Shown: positions 33,613-44,063, numbered from the stretch's first letter. The stretch: DNA of 48,521 nucleotides from an uncultured Prevotellaceae bacterium (GCA_937915745.1 CALGGJ010000053.1:1-48521), one strand, 5' to 3'. Notes: a model not told the origin generated them from the sequence alone. Numbers and translations: made by a program.

Positions 33613-35028
33613 ATGAAACCGTTTATAGACAAAAACTTCCTGCTGCAGACCTCCACTGCACAGCATCTCTATCACAACCATGCAGCCTCACTGCCCATCA
33701 TCGACTACCACTGCCATCTGAGTCCGCAGATGGTGGCCGACGACCATCGTTTCCGTTCGCTCACCGAGATATGGCTCGGCGGCGACCACTACAAATGGCG
33801 TGCCATGCGTACCAACGGGATAGCCGAGCGCTACTGCACCGGTAGCGACACGTCAGACTTTGAGAAATTTGAAGCATGGGCTGCAACCATGCCTTACTGT
33901 ATGCGCAATCCGTTGTACCATTGGAGTCACCTGGAACTGAAGACTGCATTTGGCATTGACACAATATTGAAACTTGAAACGGCCCGCGAGATATACGACC
34001 ACTGTACCGACCTGTTGCAAAACAATCCCAACTACACGGCCCGCGGACTGATGCGCCATTATAACGTGGAGTTGGTGTGTACCACCGACGACCCTGTTGA
34101 CGACCTATGTCACCACCAACGATATGCGCGCGAGCGTAAAGACGGCGACCCTCGCATGATTCCGGCATGGCGTCCCGACAAGGCAATGGCAGTTGACAAC
34201 CCTCAGACCTACAAGGCATACGTGGCTCGCCTGAGCGAGGTGAGCGGTATCGATATAAGTCGGTTTGCCGACTTGGTTGACGCTCTGCAGAAACGTCACG
34301 ACTTCTTCGCTGCAAACGGTTGCCGCCTGTCCGACCATGGTATCGAAGAGTTTTATGCCGACGATTACACCGATGCTGAAATCGACAACATATTTACGAG
34401 AGTGATGAGCGGCATACAACCTACTCCCGCAGAATCGCGCAAGTTCAAGAGTGCCATGCTCATGGCCTTTGCCGAGATGGACCACACATCCGACTGGACT
34501 CAACAATTCCACTACGGAGCAATGCGCGACAACAACACAGGCATGTTCCGCACCCTCGGCCCCGACACCGGTTTCGATTCAATAGGTCAGTTCAACACAG
34601 CCCGCGCCATGTCGAGTTTCTTCAACCGGCTGGCAACAGCACATCGACTCACACGCACCATCATCTACAACCTCAACCCGGCCGACAACGCAATGGTGGC
34701 AACCATGCTCGGCAACTTCCAAGACGGCACCGAGCCGGGCAAGATACAATGGGGTTCGGGATGGTGGTTCATGGATCAGAAACGCGGAATGGAAGAGCAG
34801 ATGAACACATTGTCGGTACTGGGACTGCTCAGCCGTTTCGTAGGCATGCTCACCGACTCACGCTCGTTCCTCTCATATCCGCGACACGAATATTTCCGAC
34901 GCATACTGTGCAACATCCTGGGCAACGACATCGCAAACGGTGAACTGCCCGAAAGCGAACTCCCGCAACTTGAACGCATGGTAGAAGACATCAGCTACTA
35001 CAACGCACAAAGATATTTCAAGTTCTGA
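33613..35028 (+). CDS. uxaC: glucuronate isomerase
   Basis: UxaC converts D-glucuronate to D-fructuronate (and galacturonate to tagaturonate), the first step of hexuronate breakdown. The 471-residue protein has the amidohydrolase-like barrel, with metal-site IDYHCHLSPQMVADD near residue 32 and family segments EIWLGGDHYKWRAMR, CTTDDPVDDL and LQFHYGAMRDNN-like QQFHYGAMRDNNTGMF. The rest of the hexuronate pathway (uxuA/B, uxaB, kdgK/A) is not in the window. It is followed after one base by the T9SS plug gene, so the two are co-transcribed despite unrelated roles. Confidence 0.96.
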   Translation: MKPFIDKNFLLQTSTAQHLYHNHAASLPIIDYHCHLSPQMVADDHRFRSLTEIWLGGDHYKWRAMRTNGIAERYCTGSDTSDFEKFEAWAATMPYCMRNPLYHWSHLELKTAFGIDTILKLETAREIYDHCTDLLQNNPNYTARGLMRHYNVELVCTTDDPVDDLCHHQRYARERKDGDPRMIPAWRPDKAMAVDNPQTYKAYVARLSEVSGIDISRFADLVDALQKRHDFFAANGCRLSDHGIEEFYADDYTDAEIDNIFTRVMSGIQPTPAESRKFKSAMLMAFAEMDHTSDWTQQFHYGAMRDNNTGMFRTLGPDTGFDSIGQFNTARAMSSFFNRLATAHRLTRTIIYNLNPADNAMVATMLGNFQDGTEPGKIQWGSGWWFMDQKRGMEEQMNTLSVLGLLSRFVGMLTDSRSFLSYPRHEYFRRILCNILGNDIANGELPESELPQLERMVEDISYYNAQRYFKF

Positions 35029-35029
35029 C

Positions 35030-36271
35030 ATGATGAAACATATCTTCACGCTCACACTGTTGTGTCTGTGCCAACTGACAAGCATGGCGCAGAACACACA
35101 GTCGTTGGCCGACAACATACGCACCCTGCAAGTAAAGCCGGACGGTGAATGGGGACTGCCCCCGGTCCTGACACCCGGCAAGCGATATGTGGAAATTTCA
35201 TTCGACGACATGCAGCGCCAATACGTGCGCTACACATACCGCATAATTCACTGCAATGCCGACTGGACGCCATCCGACATTTACTATGGTGACTACATGA
35301 CGGGGATGAACGAGACCGACATCATCAGCACATACACCCCGTCGCGCAACACCGAGATGAAGTACAACCACTATCAGTTCCAACTGCCTAACAGCAGGCA
35401 CAACCTACTCGTAAGCGGCAACTATAAGGTTGAAATAATCGATGCCGACGAAGAAGAGACCGTTGCCGTGGTTTGTTTCAGCAAAAGCGAAGACAGGGTC
35501 AGTATATCTGCAAGTGTAACGGCCAACACCGACATCGACACATTCGATGCCAACCAACAAGTGGAGATGACCATCAACCATCAACACCTCAGCACCAGCA
35601 ACCCCGAAAGAGAAATCATGCCGGTGGTGATACAAAACCACCGATGGGATATGAAAGCCGACAACCTACGTCCCACATACATGTCGGGTACACAACTCAT
35701 ATACAATCACAACCGCAACCTCATCTTTGCTGCCGGCAACGAATACCGCCGGTTTGAGATACTCGACCGTCATGTGGCAACCAAGGGAGTGGAACGCATG
35801 AGACTGGAAGACAAATTCTATCATGCATATATCTTCACCGACGAACCTCGCCGTAACTACAAATACGATGAAGACCAAAACGGACGGTTCCTTATTCACA
35901 ACGGCGACAACCAGGCAAACGACACTCAAAGCGACTACTTCATCACACACTTTGCACTGAAGATGCCCAAGCAGGACGACGGTAAAATCTACATCAACGG
36001 AGACTTGTCGGAAGGCCAATTCACCGACGACTACATGTTGGACTACAACGACATGGAACATCAGTACGAAATCGCATTGTCGCTCAAACAGGGGTCATAC
36101 AACTATCAGTACCTTTATGTGCAGAACGGAACCACACAGGGCAGCACAATGCCTGCAGAAGGAAACTTCCACCAGACAGAAAACGAATATCAGATATACG
36201 TCTATTTCCGTCAGTTTGGCGGCAGATACGACCGTCTCATCGGTTTCAGAACCATAACGTATAAAGAGTAA
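35030..36271 (+). CDS. type IX secretion system plug protein (DUF5103)
   Basis: The 413-residue secreted protein (signal peptide about 1-21, ending TSMAQ) matches DUF5103, now understood as the plug that seals the periplasmic side of the SprA translocon of the type IX secretion system. Recognisable segments are YVRYTYRIIHCNADWTPSDI, YTPSRNTEMKYNHYQFQLPN, EEETVAVVCFSK and EIALSLKQGSYNYQYLY. It is beta-rich throughout, as expected. ATGs at 35030 and 35033 are alternatives, the first one base after the uxaC stop. Its presence agrees with the T9SS-type sorting domain protein at 17.3 kb, implying a working T9SS elsewhere in the genome. Confidence 0.82.
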   Translation: MMKHIFTLTLLCLCQLTSMAQNTQSLADNIRTLQVKPDGEWGLPPVLTPGKRYVEISFDDMQRQYVRYTYRIIHCNADWTPSDIYYGDYMTGMNETDIISTYTPSRNTEMKYNHYQFQLPNSRHNLLVSGNYKVEIIDADEEETVAVVCFSKSEDRVSISASVTANTDIDTFDANQQVEMTINHQHLSTSNPEREIMPVVIQNHRWDMKADNLRPTYMSGTQLIYNHNRNLIFAAGNEYRRFEILDRHVATKGVERMRLEDKFYHAYIFTDEPRRNYKYDEDQNGRFLIHNGDNQANDTQSDYFITHFALKMPKQDDGKIYINGDLSEGQFTDDYMLDYNDMEHQYEIALSLKQGSYNYQYLYVQNGTTQGSTMPAEGNFHQTENEYQIYVYFRQFGGRYDRLIGFRTITYKE

Positions 36272-36352
36272 TGTGAGTTGTTTGATGCAAGAGTGTTACT
36301 GCAATGACATGATAAATCCTGACCGCCCCGTAATTCATACACATATATATTC

Positions 36353-39280
36353 ATGATGCCTCATCATAGCGTTAACCGGATGTTAAAGTCAAAAATCGTT
36401 TTCAGAACAATACCGCTGGCAACCATGCTTTTCGCTGCCACCACACTCCTGTCGGCACAAACCATGCGCGGAAAGATGATTGACTACCTCGACAACTACA
36501 CACGCACCGACCAAAAGATAAAGCGTTCCACATTAGACAGCCTCATAGTCAACAACCAGGAAAAGACATTGAGCGTATATGTTGACGGTGGATTTAAGGA
36601 GCAGTTCTTCACCGACGCAGTGGCCGATGCCATCTATGGCGACATCCGTCAGATGATGCCCGACTCGATTCAGGATTACACCTTGAGGGTCATTACCGAC
36701 AACCACCTCATAGAACACCTGATACCAAATGCCATACGACGTGGCCGGCTAAGCGAAGAACGCATGTGGAAAGAGGAATATAAGGGGAGACCGTGGGTAA
36801 AAAACACATCGGCCGTATGGACAGCACCCAAAGGACTCGAGGGCCGACATATAGCCCTGTGGCAGAGTCACGGCAACTATTGGAGTAACGACAAGCAGGA
36901 GTGGAAATGGCAAAGGCCGCGACTGTTCTGCACTACTGAAGACCTGTTTACCCAAACATTTGTCATCCCATACATCATTCCGATGCTTGAAAATGCCGGA
37001 GCTGTGGTTTACGACACACGCGAGCGCAACTGGCAGAGCAACGAAGTAATCGTAGATAACGATGTCCCCAACAAAGATGGCAGTTACGAAGAAAGAGGCA
37101 GGTGGCACACATGCGATTCTGTTGGTTTTGCTCATTTGAAAGACACCTATTACATGTTCGACAATCCATTCAGAGACGGAACTTTACGCTACGCGCACAC
37201 AACTCCCAACGAAGCAAACGCCACAATTGACTGGATTCCCGACATACCGGCCGACGGCGAATATGCCGTCTATGTGGCATATCAGACACTCAATGAGAGT
37301 ATAGACGATGCCCATTATACAGTGACGCATCAAGGAACAGAAACCCATTTCAGCGTTAACCAGCAAATGGGCGGAAGCACATGGGTGTATCTCGGAACAT
37401 TCAACTTCACAAAAGGTCAAAGCAGCCAAAACAAAGTGAGCCTCACTAACCAAAGCAAGAACCAAGGTGTAGTGACAGCCGATGCTGTACGCTTTGGTTC
37501 GGGAATGGGAAACATTGCCCGTGCAAACGACTACATCGACCTTGCCAGAGCACAAGCGCCGCAAGCCGACGAAGATGAACAGCCGTATATCCCATCGCTC
37601 TATTCACAAAAGACCAGCGGAATGCCACGATGGGCAGAAGCAGCACGCTACACATCACAATGGGCCGGCTTTCCCGACACAATTTACAACCATACACAAT
37701 CGGACAACGACTATAACAACGACCTTTGGGCACGACCCGAAACAGTGAACACACTCGCTGGAGGCTCCGTATATCTACCCACACGCGCAGGGCGTCAGGT
37801 ACCCATCGAACTCGTGATGGCCTTTCACAGCGATGCAGGATTTTCACGAGTTGGCGAACTCATCGGTTCGCTGTCAATATGCACCGCCATGCCTGCGTTC
37901 TACGACGGGCTGACCGCTGCAGGCATAGACCGCTTCGCAAGCTGCGACCTCGCAAGCCTGCTGTTGCAGGGACTGAGTTCAGACCTTGAGAAATACGACT
38001 GGCCCATACGCACACTTTGGAACCGAAACTACTGTGAGACTCGCGAACCAGGGGTACCGTCCGTCATACTCGAAATGCTGTCACATCAAAACTTCGACGA
38101 CCTCTGCCTGGGATACGACCCACAGTTCAAGTTTGATTTCTGCCGTTCGGTATATAAGACCATCGTAAAATATCTGGCATCGCAACACCGGTCAGCGTAT
38201 GTCATACAACCTCTGCCTGTGCATAAGTTTGCAGTCACACTGGGAAGTCACGGCAATACGGCCAATCTCACATGGGATAGTACCGACGACCCGTCCGAAC
38301 CCACAGCCACACCAACCCGATACATCGTATATACACGCATTGACGACGGTGGTTTTGACAACGGCCGAATAGTCGGACAAACATCGTGTGCAGTACCTTT
38401 GGAACAGGGACACATCTATTCATTCAGAGTATGTGCGGCCAATGACGGCGGCATCAGTTTCCCATCTGAAACACTATGTGCATATTCATCGCCATCCAAC
38501 GAAGGGACCATTCTGATAGTAAATGCATTCACACGTACTGAAGGCCCTGCACAGATATCTACCCCGAGTGCTCAAGGATTCGACCTCGACACCGACCCGG
38601 GAGTGCCTTATGGTCAGTTTGCCGGATTCTGCGGACGTCAGCTCGTGTTCGACAAAACACACATGGGCAGCGAGACGAACAACGGGACCGGTTTCAGCGG
38701 CAGCGAACTCGAGGGACACATCATTGCAGGTAACACTTTCGACTACCCATCGCTACATGCCAGAGGTATGGCCAATCTCGGAACACATTCGGTCTGCAGT
38801 TGCAGCGCAGAAGCACTCATTGACGGTCAACCTGCGAGCGGTGAATACCAGATGGTGGATGTTATTTTCGGTGTACAGAAGCAAGTACCAGCCGTATTCA
38901 ACGACATACTCGCCCGGTATCTTGACCAGGGAGGACGCCTGCTCACAAGCGGCAACCAACTCACACAGACCTGTCACATAGACAGCACCAACATCATAAC
39001 TGACCACGGGCTAAACACAGTAAACGGAAGCGGCCTCGACTTCACCATTTACCGCGACATGAATTCCAGCAGCTATGCAGTCCCTACCGTGCTGTCGCTC
39101 CATCCCCAGGGCGACAACACCTTTGCAATGCTGCAATATGCCGACGGTCAGCCGGCAGCAGTGGTTTACGATGGCAACGACTATAAGACCATAACCATTG
39201 GGTTCCCCATCGAAAGCATATGCGACACTACGGCCCGCGACAGGCTCATGCAGGCTGTGACCGTTTTCCTCTGCCGGTAA
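36353..39280 (+). CDS. secreted golvesin-like protein with amidase-like core
   Basis: This 975-residue exported protein has a signal peptide (ending TLLSAQ near residue 35), a golvesin-like beta domain (about 285-385; PADGEYAVYVAYQTL, VTADAVRFGSG), a fibronectin III-like part (about 640-720) and a C-terminal alpha/beta domain. Around the golvesin domain I see pieces resembling zinc N-acetylmuramoyl-L-alanine amidases: IALWQSHGNYW before it, VELVMAFHSDAGF after it, and GVPSVILEMLSHQNFDD, where Glu would be catalytic. Annotation pipelines often call relatives 'xanthan lyase', which I do not support. A cell-wall or surface-glycan hydrolase is my inference. ATG at 36380 is an alternative start. 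There is no promoter box or terminator in the 81 bases before it. Confidence 0.72.
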   Translation: MMPHHSVNRMLKSKIVFRTIPLATMLFAATTLLSAQTMRGKMIDYLDNYTRTDQKIKRSTLDSLIVNNQEKTLSVYVDGGFKEQFFTDAVADAIYGDIRQMMPDSIQDYTLRVITDNHLIEHLIPNAIRRGRLSEERMWKEEYKGRPWVKNTSAVWTAPKGLEGRHIALWQSHGNYWSNDKQEWKWQRPRLFCTTEDLFTQTFVIPYIIPMLENAGAVVYDTRERNWQSNEVIVDNDVPNKDGSYEERGRWHTCDSVGFAHLKDTYYMFDNPFRDGTLRYAHTTPNEANATIDWIPDIPADGEYAVYVAYQTLNESIDDAHYTVTHQGTETHFSVNQQMGGSTWVYLGTFNFTKGQSSQNKVSLTNQSKNQGVVTADAVRFGSGMGNIARANDYIDLARAQAPQADEDEQPYIPSLYSQKTSGMPRWAEAARYTSQWAGFPDTIYNHTQSDNDYNNDLWARPETVNTLAGGSVYLPTRAGRQVPIELVMAFHSDAGFSRVGELIGSLSICTAMPAFYDGLTAAGIDRFASCDLASLLLQGLSSDLEKYDWPIRTLWNRNYCETREPGVPSVILEMLSHQNFDDLCLGYDPQFKFDFCRSVYKTIVKYLASQHRSAYVIQPLPVHKFAVTLGSHGNTANLTWDSTDDPSEPTATPTRYIVYTRIDDGGFDNGRIVGQTSCAVPLEQGHIYSFRVCAANDGGISFPSETLCAYSSPSNEGTILIVNAFTRTEGPAQISTPSAQGFDLDTDPGVPYGQFAGFCGRQLVFDKTHMGSETNNGTGFSGSELEGHIIAGNTFDYPSLHARGMANLGTHSVCSCSAEALIDGQPASGEYQMVDVIFGVQKQVPAVFNDILARYLDQGGRLLTSGNQLTQTCHIDSTNIITDHGLNTVNGSGLDFTIYRDMNSSSYAVPTVLSLHPQGDNTFAMLQYADGQPAAVVYDGNDYKTITIGFPIESICDTTARDRLMQAVTVFLCR

Positions 39281-39448
39281 ACATTCTACACACCTCTGTA
39301 AAATTAAGAAAAGCCCAATGACCGCGTTCTTATCACATAAATCATGCAATGAACAATCCTCGGGTTAAAACGGAAGACAAATATCCTAAAAAAACATATA
39401 CTGACGAATTTATTTACCATTCAGCATCCGTTATTCATTTATTTTTCG

Positions 39449-39456
39449 TACCTTTG
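39449..39456 (+). promoter_or_regulatory. -7 box for carB
   Basis: TACCTTTGC matches the -7 consensus, giving a leader of about 50 bases. The rest of the 231-base gap before carB is AT-rich. It includes a weak TAAGAA..TTCTTA pairing at 39307-39334 whose loop holds CAATGACCG, a possible degenerate copy of the dispersed motif. Confidence 0.55.
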
Positions 39457-39511
39457 CACACCGAAAAGAAATACATACACAAACTCAAAAATAACTCACA
39501 AAACGCAGATT

Positions 39512-42500
39512 ATGGAGAAACAACTCAGAAAAGTTCTTGTGCTCGGCAGCGGGGCACTGAAGATTGGGCAGGCCGGTGAGTTCGACTACTCTGGTTCCCA
39601 AGCCCTGAAGGCATTAAGGGAAGAGGGTATCAGTTCGGTTCTCGTCAATCCAAACATCGCTACTATTCAAACGTCTGAAGGTATTGCTGACAAGGTTTAT
39701 TTCCTCCCAGTGACACCTTTTTTTGTGACCAAAATCATTGAGAAAGAACGCCCCGACGGTATTTTGCTGGCATTCGGCGGACAGACTGCCTTGAACTGCG
39801 GTACAGAACTTTACACTAACGGTACACTCAAGAAATACGGAGTGAAGGTTTTGGGTACATCGGCCGAAGCTATCATGGACACCGAAGACCGCGACCGTTT
39901 TGTGCGACGCCTTGACGAAATCGACATGAAGACTCCGGTGAGCCATGCCGTGGAAAACATGGAAGATGCTCTCAGTGCAGCCCACGAGATAGGATTCCCC
40001 ATAATGATACGCTCGGCATATGCTCTGGGCGGGCTCGGCAGCGGCATCTGTCCCGACGAAGACACATTCCGCTCAATCGCAGAAAGCGCATTTACCTTTG
40101 CTCCGCAAATCCTCGTAGAAGAATCGCTGAAGGGATGGAAGGAGATAGAGTTTGAATGCATACGCGACAAGAACGACCACTGTTTCACCGTGGCTTCAAT
40201 GGAAAACTTCGACCCCCTAGGCATTCACACAGGCGAAAGCATTGTTGTCGCTCCTACTTGCTCGCTCACCGAAGAGCAGGTGACCATGTTGCAGGAACTG
40301 ACCATAAAGACTGTGCGCCACCTAAATATTGTGGGCGAGTGTAACATACAGTTTGCATTTAATGCCGAGACCAACGACTACCGTGTGATTGAAATCAATG
40401 CACGTCTCAGCCGCTCGTCGGCTCTCGCATCGAAAGCCACCGGCTATCCGCTGGCATTCGTGGCGGCAAAGATTGCTCTGGGATACGGCCTCGACCAAAT
40501 TGGCGAGATGGGAACTCCGGCCTCAGCATACGTGGCTCCGAGCCTCGACTATATGATTTGTAAAATACCACGCTGGGACCTCACCAAGTTCACAGGCGTT
40601 AGCCGCCAGATTGGGTCGTCGATGAAGTCGGTAGGCGAAATCATGTCAATCGGGCGCTCGTTTGAAGAAATGATACAGAAGGGACTTAGGATGATAGGCC
40701 AGGGAATGCACGGATTTGTAGGTAACGACCACACCCGATTTGACAACATCGACGAAGAACTGGCCAACCCTACCGACCTGCGCATCTTTGCTATCGCACA
40801 AGCATTGGAAGAAGGATATACGGTGGAACACATAGCCGAACTCACAAAGATAGACGCATGGTTCATAAGCCGCCTGAAACACATTGTTGACCTGAAACGC
40901 CAACTGCAGGGACTCAATGCGCTTGAAGAAATCACACCCGAGCTGATGCACGAAGTGAAACGATGCGGTTTCAGCGACTTCCAAATTGCACGATTCGTAC
41001 TGAAAAATGAAGGCGCAGCAAACATGGAACAAGCCAACCTGAAGGTACGCAAGTACAGAAAAAGTCTGGGCATACTGCCGGCAGTGAAGCGCATCGACAC
41101 CGTTGCAAGCGAACACCCCGAACTGACAAACTATCTGTACATGACATACGGTGCCGAAGGCTACGACGTCAACTACTATCACAACGAAAAGTCGGTAGTA
41201 GTGCTCGGCAGCGGTGCATACCGCATCGGCTCGTCGGTAGAGTTCGACTGGTGTTCGGTCAATGCCATCAACACCGCACGCAAACTCGGGTACAAGAGCA
41301 TCATGATCAATTACAACCCTGAAACCGTATCGACCGACTACGACATGTGCGACCGCCTCTACTTCGACGAGCTGTCGTTCGAACGAGTACTCGACATCAT
41401 CGACCTGGAACAGCCTCGTGGAGTCATAGTGAGCGTTGGCGGACAAATACCAAATAACTTAGCCATGAAACTCTATCGGCAGGATGTACCGATACTCGGA
41501 ACCTCGCCGGTAAGCATCGACCGTGCCGAAAACCGCAACAAATTCTCAGCCATGCTCGACAAACTCGGCATTGACCAACCGGCATGGCGTGCACTCACTT
41601 CACTCGAAGACATCAAAGAGTTCATAGGCGAAGTAGGATACCCCGTACTCGTGAGACCATCGTACGTACTCTCGGGTGCAGCAATGAATGTATGCTACAG
41701 CGACGAAGAACTCGAACGATTCCTGCAAGCTGCAACCGAGGTTAGCAAAGACTACCCTGTAGTAGTAAGCCAATTCATGCAAGACACAAAAGAGATTGAA
41801 TTTGATGCCGTGGCACAGAATGGCGAAATAGTTGAATATGCTATAAGCGAACACATAGAGTTTGCCGGTGTACACTCGGGCGATGCCACACTCGTGTTCC
41901 CTGCACAGCAAATCTACTATTCAACCATACGTCAGCTGAAGAAGATAAGCCGTCAGATTGCAAAAGAACTGAACATAAGCGGACCATTCAATATTCAATA
42001 CCTGGCCAAAGGTCAGACCGTGAAGGTCATAGAATGCAACCTGCGTGCCAGCCGCTCGTTCCCATTCGTTTCGAAGATACTGAAACACAACCTCATCGAG
42101 ACAGCTACCCGCATCATGCTCGATGCACCTTATACCCGACCAGACAAATCGGAGTTCGACATTGACCGCATCGGTGTAAAAGCAAGCCAGTTCTCGTTCG
42201 CACGTTTGCAAAACGCCGACCCCGTGCTTGGCGTCGATATGAGTTCGACTGGCGAGGTGGGATGCTTGGGCGACGACATGAACGAGGCACTGCTCAACGC
42301 GCTCATAGCCACCGGATACACGCTGCCACGGAAGTCAATACTCATATCCTCGGGCGGCGCACGTGGTAAGATGGACCTGCTCGACGCTTGTAAGACATTG
42401 AAAACAAAAGGCTACGACATTTACGGCACTCACGGCACCGCCAAATACCTGTGTGAGAATGGTGTGGAAACTACTGCGGTGGCATGGCCTGACGAAGAAG

Positions 42501-42730
42501 GCACGAACGTAATCGACATGATTGCACAGCATCAGTTCGACCTCATCATCAACGTACCTAAAAACCAGACAAAACGCGAACTGACAAACGGATACAAAAT
42601 ACGCCGTGCTGCCATCGACCATAACATTCCGCTCATGACCAACGCCCGACTGGCCAAAGCCTTTATCGAGGCATTCACCTCCAAAAACATGGACGACCTT
42701 CAGATAAAGAGCTGGCAGGAATATGTATGA
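39512..42730 (+). CDS. carB: carbamoyl-phosphate synthase large subunit
   Basis: CarB makes carbamoyl phosphate from bicarbonate, ammonia and two ATP for pyrimidines and arginine. The 1072-residue protein has both ATP-grasp halves. The first begins KVLVLGSGALKIGQAGEFDYSGSQ, with INARLSRSSALASKATGYPLA; the second begins VVVLGSGAYRIGSSVEFDWCSV, with ECNLRASRSFPFVSK. A C-terminal allosteric MGS domain (about 930-1072) contains SSGGARGKMDLLDACKTL. It has its own promoter and terminator. The small subunit gene carA, which usually precedes carB, is not adjacent; a golvesin-type gene is there instead, so carA must be elsewhere. Confidence 0.98.
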   Translation: MEKQLRKVLVLGSGALKIGQAGEFDYSGSQALKALREEGISSVLVNPNIATIQTSEGIADKVYFLPVTPFFVTKIIEKERPDGILLAFGGQTALNCGTELYTNGTLKKYGVKVLGTSAEAIMDTEDRDRFVRRLDEIDMKTPVSHAVENMEDALSAAHEIGFPIMIRSAYALGGLGSGICPDEDTFRSIAESAFTFAPQILVEESLKGWKEIEFECIRDKNDHCFTVASMENFDPLGIHTGESIVVAPTCSLTEEQVTMLQELTIKTVRHLNIVGECNIQFAFNAETNDYRVIEINARLSRSSALASKATGYPLAFVAAKIALGYGLDQIGEMGTPASAYVAPSLDYMICKIPRWDLTKFTGVSRQIGSSMKSVGEIMSIGRSFEEMIQKGLRMIGQGMHGFVGNDHTRFDNIDEELANPTDLRIFAIAQALEEGYTVEHIAELTKIDAWFISRLKHIVDLKRQLQGLNALEEITPELMHEVKRCGFSDFQIARFVLKNEGAANMEQANLKVRKYRKSLGILPAVKRIDTVASEHPELTNYLYMTYGAEGYDVNYYHNEKSVVVLGSGAYRIGSSVEFDWCSVNAINTARKLGYKSIMINYNPETVSTDYDMCDRLYFDELSFERVLDIIDLEQPRGVIVSVGGQIPNNLAMKLYRQDVPILGTSPVSIDRAENRNKFSAMLDKLGIDQPAWRALTSLEDIKEFIGEVGYPVLVRPSYVLSGAAMNVCYSDEELERFLQAATEVSKDYPVVVSQFMQDTKEIEFDAVAQNGEIVEYAISEHIEFAGVHSGDATLVFPAQQIYYSTIRQLKKISRQIAKELNISGPFNIQYLAKGQTVKVIECNLRASRSFPFVSKILKHNLIETATRIMLDAPYTRPDKSEFDIDRIGVKASQFSFARLQNADPVLGVDMSSTGEVGCLGDDMNEALLNALIATGYTLPRKSILISSGGARGKMDLLDACKTLKTKGYDIYGTHGTAKYLCENGVETTAVAWPDEEGTNVIDMIAQHQFDLIINVPKNQTKRELTNGYKIRRAAIDHNIPLMTNARLAKAFIEAFTSKNMDDLQIKSWQEYV

Positions 42731-42824
42731 ACCCTCCCATAGGCCGGAATCTGTACAAGATTTGTTATTGAGTACATAGATATCGACACAAAACTTTAAC
42801 TGTCTATATAAAGTTATATATGTA

Positions 42825-42864
42825 AAGAATGTGGATTGCAACATATGCGATTCACATTCTTTTC
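42825..42864 (+). terminator. rho-independent terminator after carB
   Basis: AAGAATGTGGATTGC (42825-42839) pairs with GCGATTCACATTCTT (42847-42861): a 15-bp stem with one G-U pair and one mismatch, a 7-base loop, and a following T-run. It lies about 95 bases after the carB stop and before the LacI promoter. Confidence 0.75.
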
Positions 42865-42908
42865 GATTCCGACAATTGTATTTTATTATAAAAGAGAACG
42901 GCAAAGCA

Positions 42909-42938
42909 TTGTCGTTCGGGATTTAATTCGTATATTTG
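42909..42938 (+). promoter_or_regulatory. promoter of the LacI-type gene
   Basis: TTG (42909-42911), a 19-base spacer and TATATTTG (42931-42938) fit the Bacteroidetes consensus exactly. The leader is about 30 bases. Confidence 0.8.
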
Positions 42939-42973
42939 CAGCCAAACAATGATACGGTGGATTTTAACTGCAT

Positions 42974-44041
42974 ATGGATATTCAACCAAGAATTAGGATA
43001 AAGGATATAGCCGAAATGGCTGGTGTGAGTGTGGGTACCGTAGATCGTGTGTTACACGGTCGTGCTAATGTATCGGCCTTGAGCCGAGAGAAGGTTGAGA
43101 GGGTACTCGACGAAATAAACTATGTACCCAATCACTATGCAAGTGCACTCGCAAGCAACAAGACATATAATTTTGCTGCTATCCTGCCCCTTCACGAGGA
43201 AGACAGTTATTGGGCTCGTGTAGAAAAGGGTTTGTATGATGGAGTAAAACATTACACCGACTTTAAGTTGGTGTTCAAAGTATTTAACTACGACCAGTGG
43301 AACGAAGACTCGTTTGAGGCGCAGTGTCGAAACCTTATGGCATACAAGCCCGATGCTGTGATTATAGGTCCTATTTTCAACTACGGGGTGATGTCGAAGT
43401 TTATAAAACGACTCGAATCGAATGAGATACCCTACTCTTTGCTCGACTCCTACTGGCCCGACTTCAATCCCGTGACGTTCTACGGACAGGATGCGCGACG
43501 CAGTGGTGAATTCTCGGCAAAAATAATACTGATGGCAGCAGGAACATCCAAACGTATTGCCTTATTCAAGTTTTTGGGCGAGGGACGCGTAGCCAGCCGC
43601 CAGCAGCTGGAGCGCGAACGCGGATTCCGTACATACGTAGAGCTACACAGCCCCAAGACCGAAATCGTGGAGATAAATCTCTATGCATACGATAAGGAGG
43701 GAATGAAAGACACACTACGCGAGTTCTTTACCGGACACAAGGAAATAAAGACCGGTATATCGTTCAACTCATCAATACATATCGTAGGCGATTTCCTGAA
43801 AAACGAGTTGCCACGCCATGGGCATATATCGCTGTTGGGATATGATGCCATCGACTCGAACATAAGATGTATGCAAGATGGCTACATAGATTTTCTAGTA
43901 GGACAGCATCCGCAACATCAGGGACTCAACTGTTTTCGCAGCATGTTCAACTCGTGTGTACTGCAAATGAAACAGCAGGTGATGCACTACGTAGGCATAG
44001 ACCTCATCATGCCCGAGAATCTGGACTTCTATCAAGATTGA
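42974..44041 (+). CDS. LacI-family transcriptional regulator
   Basis: The 355-residue protein has an N-terminal LacI helix-turn-helix (RIKDIAEMAGVSVGTVDRVLHGRANVSA, about 8-35, with hinge NYVPNHYASALAS) and a periplasmic-binding-protein-like ligand domain (from NFAAILPLHEEDSYWARV). The ligand domain resembles the ribose/galactose-binding class used to sense sugars. There is no sugar operon beside it: carB precedes and uvrB follows, so its target genes cannot be inferred from context. It has its own strong promoter. uxaC is 8 kb away and could be a target, but nothing here shows it. Confidence 0.88.
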   Translation: MDIQPRIRIKDIAEMAGVSVGTVDRVLHGRANVSALSREKVERVLDEINYVPNHYASALASNKTYNFAAILPLHEEDSYWARVEKGLYDGVKHYTDFKLVFKVFNYDQWNEDSFEAQCRNLMAYKPDAVIIGPIFNYGVMSKFIKRLESNEIPYSLLDSYWPDFNPVTFYGQDARRSGEFSAKIILMAAGTSKRIALFKFLGEGRVASRQQLERERGFRTYVELHSPKTEIVEINLYAYDKEGMKDTLREFFTGHKEIKTGISFNSSIHIVGDFLKNELPRHGHISLLGYDAIDSNIRCMQDGYIDFLVGQHPQHQGLNCFRSMFNSCVLQMKQQVMHYVGIDLIMPENLDFYQD

Positions 44042-44063
44042 GTCGGGAATATCTGTTTGTATC

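Noticed and set aside
40646..41446. 266-residue minus-strand frame inside carB
   Set aside because: Antisense to a perfectly conserved carB; no start context or recognisable domain.
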